Shown in pieces: positions 58,857 through 64,000 of a stretch of 64,000 nucleotides of DNA. The notes under the pieces were generated by a model, which did no database searches, was not told the DNA's origin, and saw only the letters and a program-made list of their open reading frames with translations. Each line of letters opens with the position of its first letter. Positions within the stretch are counted from its first letter, which is position 1. A program made the translations under genes and the position numbers. Source of the DNA: VRUE01 sp963728365 (GTDB lineage: Bacteria; Actinomycetota; Thermoleophilia; Solirubrobacterales; 70-9); assembly GCA_963728365.1 (NCBI GenBank), contig CAVSJI010000002.1, forward strand, positions 1-64,000, written 5' to 3'.

Positions 58857-59462
58857 CTAGCCCGCTGTGGAGAGCATCTGATGGCCGCACTTGGGACAGA
58901 CGACGGAATGGTCGCTCGGCGCCTCCTCTGCCCCGCCGGGGGCGGCACCTTGGTCGCCGGGCCCCTTTCGCGCCTGGCCGCGGAGCTCGATCCTCAGGTC
59001 GGCGACCGAGAGGCGCTCCTGCTCGGCCCGCTCCAGCCAGTGCCGCTTCTCCGTCACGTCTAGCGGCGCTAAGAGAACGTGGTGGCTCCAGGTCAGCTTG
59101 TCACTACGTAGTGACGAATCGAATTGCGAGGCGACCCAGGCCATGTTGCGCAAGCTGGCCACGTCATAGCCGGTGATTCGCGCCGCCTCCGCATACTTCT
59201 CCCCCCAGCGGGCCGCCCCGTAGCGAATCCAATCGCCGATCCACCACTGGCTGCAGCGCCCGATCGCCCCGAGCCGGCGCCCGGTCGCCAGCCACTCGGC
59301 CTGGCCCAGGTCGCGCCGGGGAAGCCAGGCCACCTTGGAGACGGCGCTGGCGGAACCCTGCCCGTCCGCTTCCGGCGCAGCTTCCGCGGCGCCCCGAAGC
59401 CGGTAGGCCGACGGCGTTGCCGCTGCGCGAGGCGGCTGCACCGCCTCTCGAATCCCTGACAT
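58857..59462 (-). CDS. LmbU-family transcriptional regulator with C-terminal CxxC motif
   Basis: 201 residues. The central segment (about 70-165) reads WWIGDWIRYG, GEKYAEAARITGYDVASLRNMAWVASQF, LTWSHHVLLAPL and WLERAEQERLSVADLR. This is the pattern of LmbU, the activator of lincomycin biosynthesis, and its many actinobacterial homologues; this region is the DNA-binding part. The C-terminus adds an acidic linker and CPKCGH, half of a zinc-ribbon-like motif, which I do not know from LmbU itself. The ATG at 59462 has AAAAGGG about 6 nt upstream. It is the first gene of the run LmbU-like, pptH, pptT, PKS A, so it is a good candidate for the cluster-specific activator. Binding sites are not proven; inverted repeats lie in the 200-bp region upstream. 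Confidence 0.82.
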   Translation of the reverse strand: MSGIREAVQPPRAAATPSAYRLRGAAEAAPEADGQGSASAVSKVAWLPRRDLGQAEWLATGRRLGAIGRCSQWWIGDWIRYGAARWGEKYAEAARITGYDVASLRNMAWVASQFDSSLRSDKLTWSHHVLLAPLDVTEKRHWLERAEQERLSVADLRIELRGQARKGPGDQGAAPGGAEEAPSDHSVVCPKCGHQMLSTAG

Positions 59463-59663
59463 CTAGAGCCCTTTTCCCGTTTCACGCCGGCCGATGAGCC
59501 TGGCGCCGCGCCCACGAAAATGGGCGCTGACACTGACACGAGAAGGTGTACCACTCGAGGCTTGGCAGGGGCTACACCAATATGGTGCGCCGCTTGATCA
59601 CGGCATCGCCAATGTGTCCCATGCAGTTCAACTCAAGCCCAGGCGGCGCAGCGGCTGCAACGC
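59463..59663. promoter_or_regulatory. Intergenic promoter region upstream of the LmbU-like gene
   Basis: A 201-bp gap between the PucR-type gene and the LmbU-like gene, without a coding candidate. It holds an inverted repeat GGTGTA (59545-59550) / TACACC (59573-59578). It also holds a tight dyad CACCA-ATA-TGGTG at 59575-59587 (5-bp arms, 3-base spacer). It should contain the promoter for the LmbU-pptH-pptT-PKS A run and any operator for that regulator. I could not fix clear -10/-35 boxes, and no strong terminator for the PucR-type gene is visible. Confidence 0.45.
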
Positions 59664-60851
59664 TCAGCGGCGTCCGAGCTCCGGCGGCGTCGGGTCGTCG
59701 TCGAGCCCCTCGAGGCTGAGCGCCACCTCGATCTCCGCGTGACAGGTATGGAGGAGGCGGCCAAGTGCCTCCTCCACCTTGCGCAGGCGCCGCTGCACCG
59801 TGTGCCGGTCGACGCCGAGCGCGGCCGCCGCGGTGGCAGCATTGAAGCCGGCTGCAAAGTAGGCGCCCAGCGTCTCGCGCAGGACGGCGCCCGAATCGCC
59901 ATGGGCGTCGAGCGGCGCCAGATAGGTCTCGCGCAGTGAGGTGGCGAGCAGCTCGTCGCGCAGCACCGCGGCCAGCAGGGCGACGTCGCTGGCCCGGCTG
60001 AACCGCTGCGGCCGGCGCAGCATCACCTCACGCGCCGCCTGAGCCTCGCGGTGGGTGAGCCGCCAGCCCTCCAGCCCATGGCGGGGCTCGCCGACGGCCA
60101 GGCTGACCTCGCCGAGCACGCCGGCCGAGAGATAGCGCTCGACCTCGGCGACGGGTAGCGCCTCCCGGCCTCCAAGCCAGGCCCAGACGCTCTCCTCGCC
60201 GCGGCTGACGACGAGGGCCTTGCGGCTGAGCCCAGCGGCGAGCGTGCGGGCGGCGACGTCGGCGCAAGTGCCGGAGACGATCAGCCCCAGGTGCCAGACG
60301 TCCAGCTCGTACTCGAGGGCGTCGGCATCGAGCGGCGAGTCGGCGGCCAGCAGCCGCTCCACCCTTTCCGCGAGCCGCTGGGCGGGCGAGCGGCGCATCT
60401 CCTCGAGCTCGCTCATGTACGCGGCCGCGACGGCGGCCATCACCCGGTCCACCTGCGGTCCCTGGGTGCGCAGCACCGGGCTCAGGGCGCCCTCCGGGAA
60501 GTGCGCCGCCTCGTCCATGATGAACTCGCTGACCAGCCGGTCGCCCGCGGCGTAGCGGCGCAGCACGGTGTCGAGCTTGATCCTGGTGCGCGCGGCACGG
60601 CGCGCCTGGGCCGCGGTCGCCTCCGGGATCTCGGCCTCCCAATCGAGGCCGCGCTCGATGCTCGTGAATGCGAAGTCGACGCCCTCCGCCACCGCCGCGC
60701 GGACCCCGGCCCGGTACTCGGCGTCTTCCCTTTCGGAGGGATCGGCGAGGGCGTTCACCGCCTTGAAGATCGCGTCTTCCAGCTCTCCCGCGCGGTTCCG
60801 CAGGCGCGCGACCAGCTCGGACCGGATCTTCTGCAGCGAGTCGTCCTCCAA
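59664..60851 (-). CDS. PucR/CdaR-family transcriptional regulator
   Basis: 395 residues from TTG 60851, chosen because GGAGGAGAGGGG lies 8 nt upstream; an in-frame TTG at 60893 has no such site. The N-terminal half (about 1-170) is helical and resembles the RsbT-antagonist/PucR-type sensory region of these regulators. A middle region (about 180-270) fits the CdaR GGDEF-like domain. The C-terminus carries the PucR helix-turn-helix: an LRETLGAYFAAGFNAATAAAALGVDRHTVQRRL segment, in which the recognition helix spans about DRHTVQRRLRKVE. It lies upstream of, and on the same strand as, the PKS operon but is separated by 201 bp, and it diverges from the two-component system. Its role in the cluster is unknown. 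Confidence 0.88.
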   Translation of the reverse strand: MEDDSLQKIRSELVARLRNRAGELEDAIFKAVNALADPSEREDAEYRAGVRAAVAEGVDFAFTSIERGLDWEAEIPEATAAQARRAARTRIKLDTVLRRYAAGDRLVSEFIMDEAAHFPEGALSPVLRTQGPQVDRVMAAVAAAYMSELEEMRRSPAQRLAERVERLLAADSPLDADALEYELDVWHLGLIVSGTCADVAARTLAAGLSRKALVVSRGEESVWAWLGGREALPVAEVERYLSAGVLGEVSLAVGEPRHGLEGWRLTHREAQAAREVMLRRPQRFSRASDVALLAAVLRDELLATSLRETYLAPLDAHGDSGAVLRETLGAYFAAGFNAATAAAALGVDRHTVQRRLRKVEEALGRLLHTCHAEIEVALSLEGLDDDPTPPELGRR

Positions 60852-60879
60852 GACCGCATCCCCTCTCCTCCCTGCACAC

Positions 60880-60909
60880 ACCGTAGTACGCAAAGTTCGG
60901 GAGTGTCAA
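60880..60909 (-). promoter_or_regulatory. Candidate sigma70-type promoter for the PucR-type gene
   Basis: On the minus strand, TTGACA (60909-60904) and TACGGT (60885-60880) are separated by 18 bases. They lie about 30 bases upstream of the TTG start at 60851 and its purine-rich ribosome-binding site. The region also separates this gene from the divergent response regulator at 60927. Assigned by pattern only. Confidence 0.4.
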
Positions 60910-60926
60910 CTCGTAGCATCCGGGGC

Positions 60927-61604
60927 ATGGAGATCCTGGTCGTCGAGGACGAGGAGGCGATCGCCGACTTCGTCGTTCGCGGCCTCGAGGCGGAGGGGCA
61001 CGCGGTGCGCAGCGCCGCCGACGGGCTCCAGGGCGAACGCCTGGCGCTCGACGACGGAGTCGACCTGGTGATCCTCGACCGGATGCTGCCCGGGCGCGAC
61101 GGGATGGCGGTGCTCGCCGCGATCCGCCGCGCCAAGCCGACCCTGCCGGTGATCGTGCTCACCGCCCGCGACGCTGTCGCCGACCGGGTGGAGGGGCTCG
61201 ACCGCGGCGCCACCGACTATATGACCAAGCCCTTTGCCTTCGAGGAGCTGGCGGCGCGAGTGCGTGCCCACCTGCGCCAGCCGCCGGGTGAGCGGGCGAC
61301 CGAGCTGGAGGCGGCCGGGATCCGCCTCGACCTGCTGACCCGCGAGGCGCGGCGGGACACGCTCGCCGTGCGGCTACCGGAGCGCGAGGCGGCCCTGCTC
61401 GCCCACCTGATGCGACGCGCCGGCCAGGTCTGCACGCGACGCGAGCTGCTCGCCGCCGTCTGGGGCTACGAGCACGACCCGGGCACCAACATCGTCCAGG
61501 TCTACGTCGGCTACCTGCGACGGCGCCTCGCCCTGCCCGGCTCGCCGGCGCCGATCGAGACGGTGCGCTCGGTCGGCTACCGGCTGGTGGAGCGGCCGGC
61601 GTGA
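60927..61604 (+). CDS. OmpR/PhoB-family response regulator
   Basis: 225 residues. Receiver domain 1-115: acidic pair Glu7/Asp8, phospho-acceptor Asp51 in VILDRMLPG, Thr79, and Lys101 in YMTKPF. A winged-helix OmpR-type DNA-binding domain follows (about 128-222), with LPEREAALLAHLMRRAGQ, WGYEHDPGTNIVQVYVGYLRRRL and ETVRSVGYRL. The ATG at 60927 starts the conserved EILVVEDE strand. Its stop overlaps the kinase start by 4 bp (GTGA), so the two form a two-component operon. Its signal and targets are not evident. Confidence 0.95.
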   Translation: MEILVVEDEEAIADFVVRGLEAEGHAVRSAADGLQGERLALDDGVDLVILDRMLPGRDGMAVLAAIRRAKPTLPVIVLTARDAVADRVEGLDRGATDYMTKPFAFEELAARVRAHLRQPPGERATELEAAGIRLDLLTREARRDTLAVRLPEREAALLAHLMRRAGQVCTRRELLAAVWGYEHDPGTNIVQVYVGYLRRRLALPGSPAPIETVRSVGYRLVERPA

Positions 61605-62485
61605 GGAACGCGTGGTCGCGACTCGGCCTGCGCAGCCGGCTGGGGTTGACGGTGGCGACGATCGTCCTCGTCGCGATCGCCTTCGTCGGGCTCGCCGTGC
61701 GGCGCGAGGTGAGCGAGGCGATCGGCGCGGTGCTGATCGGCGGGGCGATCGGCCTCGTCGTCGCCTTCGTCGCCGGCCGCCTGCTCGAGGAGGCCTCCTC
61801 GCGCCAGCGCCAGTTCGTCGCCGACGCCTCGCACGAGCTGCGCACCCCACTGACCGCGATCCGCGGCCAGCTCGAAGTGCTGGCCCGCGATGAGAGTCCG
61901 GACGCCGCCGAGGTGCGCCGGGTCGAGGGCGTGGTGATGGTCGAGGTGACGCGGATCGAACGCTTGGTCGACGACATGCTGGCGCTGGCGCGGCTCGACG
62001 AGGGCGAGCCGCTGCGCACGATGGAGGTGCGGCTGCCCGAGTTCCTGCGCCGCTTCGGCGAGGACCCGGCGCTCGGCGCGGTGGCCCTCGGCGAGCTGCC
62101 GGAGGGCGCGCTGCGCGCCGATCCCGAGCGTCTCACCCAGGTGATCCGCAACCTGGTCGCCAACGCGCGCCGCCACGCCGGCCCCGGCGGCCGGGTCGAG
62201 CTCTCGGCGAGCGCCCACGGCGAGCGGCTCACGGTGCGGGTCGACGACGACGGCCCGGGCATCCCCCCGGCCGAGCGCGAGCGGGTCTTCGACCGCTTCC
62301 AGCGCAGCGCCGCCGCCCGCGACCGCGGCAGCGGCGGCAGCGGCCTCGGCCTGCCGATCGCCCGCTCGATCGTCGAGCAGCACGGCGGCCGCATCTGGAT
62401 CGAGGGCTCCCCCCTGGGCGGCGCCCGCGTCGCCTTCGAGCTAGACGGGTTCGAGCCGCCCCCGGCTCAACTCGGCACGGCGTAG
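61601..62485 (+). CDS. Sensor histidine kinase (short, no clear sensor domain)
   Basis: 294 residues from GTG 61601, which overlaps the regulator stop. Two hydrophobic segments (about 15-33 and 40-62) are separated by only a few charged residues (RREVSE), so there is essentially no extracytoplasmic sensor domain. The H-box FVADASHELRTPLTAIRG carries His78. The kinase domain shows VIRNLVANARRHA (N box), DDDGPGIPP (G1) and GSGGSGLGLPIA (G2), then a short tail. The 3' end overlaps the end of the convergent DoxX-Rieske gene by 19 bp. Confidence 0.93.
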   Translation: MRNAWSRLGLRSRLGLTVATIVLVAIAFVGLAVRREVSEAIGAVLIGGAIGLVVAFVAGRLLEEASSRQRQFVADASHELRTPLTAIRGQLEVLARDESPDAAEVRRVEGVVMVEVTRIERLVDDMLALARLDEGEPLRTMEVRLPEFLRRFGEDPALGAVALGELPEGALRADPERLTQVIRNLVANARRHAGPGGRVELSASAHGERLTVRVDDDGPGIPPAERERVFDRFQRSAAARDRGSGGSGLGLPIARSIVEQHGGRIWIEGSPLGGARVAFELDGFEPPPAQLGTA

Positions 62486-63519
62486 ATCTGGCCGCCGGAT
62501 TCGACGACCTGCTTCGGGGCCAGGCCGGCCGGCGGCGGGCCGGCGATCACTTCGCCGGTTTCGGCGCTGTACTCGCCGCCGTGGCAAGGGCAGACGATCA
62601 CGCCGCCCTGGTAGCCGACCGTACAGCCGGCGTGGGTGCAGACGGCGCTGAAGGCCATGAGGTCGCCCGCTTCGTCGCGGATCAGGATGTCGGGCGCGCC
62701 GTCGCCGGGGTCGGTGTAGGTGGCCGCCTGTCCGGCGGGCAGGCGCTTGCCCGGACCGAGGCGCACGGCGCCGCTGGGGACCGCGGAGCCGCCGCCGGAC
62801 GCGGAGCTGCCGTTTCCACCTGAGCCGCCGTTGCCGCCGCCACCGCTGGAGGAACCGCCCCCACCTCCCGTCGCCGCGCCCGACCCACCCGAGAGCGTGC
62901 GCGCCGCCGTGTAGGTGCCCCTGGCGAGGGTCGAGATGCCGGCTATCGCGACCGCCATGCCGGCGAACTCGGCGAGCAGGACGCGGCGCGTGGTGACCGG
63001 GTCCGGCAGCGGTTCGCCCGCCTCGGCCGGGCGCAGGCGGGTGCGCCGCGCCAGCTCGCGCGAGCCGCGCTCGGTGAGGTTGTCGAGGGCGGGCTGGCCC
63101 TCGGCGCCGGCCAGCGCGAGGGGCAGCCAGGCAAAGGCGAAGACGAGGTCGGGCCCGAGGAAGTAGGGCGTCGTGTGCCAGCTCGCGGTGAGGAAGAGGA
63201 GGAAGTTGAGGGCCATGCCGCCGGCGGCGGCGACACGGGTGAAGAGCCCGGCGGTGGCGAGAAGCCCGATCAGGATCTCGGTCACGGCGACGCCGATCCC
63301 GGCCAGCTCGGGGTGCGGCAGGGCGAAGGTGCGCAGGACGAACCCGCCTGGGGTGCCGGCGGCGAAGCCATGCAGCTGGGTGCCGATGTAGGTCGATGCG
63401 CCGGCATGCAGGAAGCCTGGGTCGCTGAGCTTCTGGATGCCGGCGTAGACGAAGGTGGCGCCGAGGAAGAGGCGCAGGGGGAGCAGCGCCATCGCCGGCG
63501 ATATCGAGCTCCTGCGCAT
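62467..63519 (-). CDS. DoxX-like membrane protein fused to a Rieske [2Fe-2S] domain
   Basis: 350 residues from ATG 63519, with GGGAGA 9 nt upstream; a TTG at 63528 abuts that site. The N-terminal half has four hydrophobic segments typical of the DoxX/DoxD family (PLRLFLGATFVYAGIQKL, the EILIGLLATAGLF region, and the FLLFLTASWHTTPYFLGPD stretch). A further hydrophobic segment lies near residues 170-190. Then comes a Gly/Ser/Asn-rich linker of about 40 residues and a C-terminal Rieske domain with CTHAGC and CPCHGGEY. These supply the two Cys/two His cluster ligands and both disulfide cysteines, as in high-potential Rieske proteins. It probably passes electrons from the quinone pool or a sulfur/thiol substrate at the membrane. 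The substrate is unknown. Confidence 0.88.
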   Translation of the reverse strand: MRRSSISPAMALLPLRLFLGATFVYAGIQKLSDPGFLHAGASTYIGTQLHGFAAGTPGGFVLRTFALPHPELAGIGVAVTEILIGLLATAGLFTRVAAAGGMALNFLLFLTASWHTTPYFLGPDLVFAFAWLPLALAGAEGQPALDNLTERGSRELARRTRLRPAEAGEPLPDPVTTRRVLLAEFAGMAVAIAGISTLARGTYTAARTLSGGSGAATGGGGGSSSGGGGNGGSGGNGSSASGGGSAVPSGAVRLGPGKRLPAGQAATYTDPGDGAPDILIRDEAGDLMAFSAVCTHAGCTVGYQGGVIVCPCHGGEYSAETGEVIAGPPPAGLAPKQVVESGGQIYAVPS

Positions 63520-63626
63520 CGGGGTCAATCTCCCGCGCCCGCCTAAATCCCTGCTCAGACGGGAGTGAGAGACCTCTCACGCCGTCGTTAGGACGCGATA
63601 AGCCCGCGCCACCAGCATCGCCGCCG
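63520..63626. promoter_or_regulatory. Divergent promoter region with a 16-bp inverted repeat
   Basis: This 107-bp gap between the divergent DoxX-Rieske and membrane-protein genes contains GTGAGAG-AC-CTCTCAC at 63565-63580. The 7-bp arms are perfect with a 2-base centre, a typical size for a dimeric regulator site. It is placed so that it could control both genes. No regulator is assigned. Confidence 0.5.
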
Positions 63627-64000
63627 ATGTACAGCGAGGGCACCGCCACGGTTCGCGACGGGGTCGCCGGCAACGCCCGCCTGACCGGCGGCGCGGCAGT
63701 GGCGCTGCTTGTCCTGCTCGCCGCCGAGGGGGCGACGATCCCCTTCATCGGACAGCTGGTCGGCCCGCACGTCTTCATCGGCATGCTGCTGATCCCGCCG
63801 GTCGCGCTGAAGCTGGGCAGCACCGGGTACCGCTTCGCCCGCTACTACACCGGCAGCCCGCCCTACCGGAGCAAGGGCCCCCCGTCCCTTGCCCTGCGGG
63901 TGCTCGCCCCCGGTGTCGTCCTGGCGACCGTCGCCCTCTTCGCCACCGGCGTGGCGCTGGCAGCGGTCGGCCCCGACGCCGCCGCCGCCAACTCGCTCAA
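63627..64000 (+). CDS. Membrane protein, cytochrome b-like (partial, 5' end only)
   Basis: 124 residues are visible from ATG 63627 to the window edge, with no stop. Hydrophobic segments lie at about 21-42 (AAVALLVLLAAEGATIPFIG), 46-62 (HVFIGMLLIPPVALKLG) and 93-115. A conserved-looking TGYRFARYYTGSPPYRSKGPP stretch lies between. This pattern occurs in actinobacterial multi-pass membrane proteins related to ferric-reductase/cytochrome b-type domains, but with only the start visible the family call is weak. No clear ribosome-binding site precedes the ATG. It is transcribed away from the DoxX-Rieske gene, with which it may share a redox role. Confidence 0.6.
   Translation, partial: MYSEGTATVRDGVAGNARLTGGAAVALLVLLAAEGATIPFIGQLVGPHVFIGMLLIPPVALKLGSTGYRFARYYTGSPPYRSKGPPSLALRVLAPGVVLATVALFATGVALAAVGPDAAAANSL

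Noticed and set aside
58838..58948. Longer start for the PptH-like gene
   Set aside because: It overlaps the LmbU-like gene's end and has no family match. GTG 58837 directly precedes the conserved first strand.
49725..59590. CTCGAG shared by the two candidate operator regions as a common regulator site
   Set aside because: CTCGAG is very frequent across this DNA because of Leu-Glu codons, so its presence in both regions is not informative.
1..64000. CRISPR arrays, tRNA or rRNA genes, insertion sequences, phage genes
   Set aside because: No spaced direct repeats, no tRNA-like or rRNA-like segments and no transposase or integrase motifs were seen. The repeats present are PKS domain repeats.

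Overview
This window is about 64 kb of very GC-rich DNA. Protein families and gene style (PptH/PptT pair, LmbU-type regulator, PucR regulator, DoxX-Rieske fusion) point to an actinobacterium. A Thermoleophilia/Solirubrobacterales-type lineage is my best guess, not proven. About 80-90% of the window is one modular type I polyketide synthase (PKS) cluster on the minus strand, read from high to low coordinates.

Layout. (1) 63627-64000 (+): start of a membrane protein, cut by the window edge. (2) 62467-63519 (-): DoxX-like membrane domain fused to a Rieske 2Fe-2S domain. (3) 60927-62485 (+): OmpR-type response regulator and a short histidine kinase, overlapping by 4 bp. (4) 59664-60851 (-): PucR/CdaR-type regulator. 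(5) 57298-59462 (-): LmbU-like regulator, a PptH-like metallophosphoesterase and a PptT/Sfp-type phosphopantetheinyl transferase, tightly packed and running by a 4-bp overlap into the first PKS gene. (6) 50483-57298 (-): PKS gene A, with a loading AMP-ligase and ACP plus one extension module. (7) 49795-50475 (+): a DUF98 chorismate pyruvate-lyase-like gene, inserted in the opposite orientation between PKS genes A and B. (8) 28902-49625 (-): PKS gene B, four modules. (9) 7160-28909 (-): PKS gene C, four modules. (10) 1-7157 (-): PKS gene D, one complete module and the start of another, running off the left edge.

How the parts fit. The DUF98 enzyme would make 4-hydroxybenzoate from chorismate. 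The AMP-ligase/ACP at the start of PKS A would activate and load an aryl acid, as FadD22 does in mycobacterial phenolic glycolipid synthesis. PptT would convert the ACPs to their active holo form, and PptH would oppose it. The first eight extension modules all carry KS-AT-DH-KR-ACP with intact DH and KR motifs; the next two (C4 and D1) also carry ER. Read colinearly, this predicts an aryl-capped, partly alpha-branched polyene of up to eight conjugated double bonds, followed by at least two saturated units. No thioesterase or chain-release step is visible; the line continues beyond position 1.

The most unusual points are a non-canonical AT motif (YAAH) in four near-identical AT domains and a different odd motif (IPSH) in another. 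A 41-bp near-perfect hairpin sits inside the coding sequence of the four YAAH KS-AT linkers. A 3.67-kb tandem block includes about 1.5 kb with no difference that I could find by eye. One ACP has lost the conserved Asp before its phosphopantetheine Ser. The putative starter-unit gene is flipped inside the PKS gene series.
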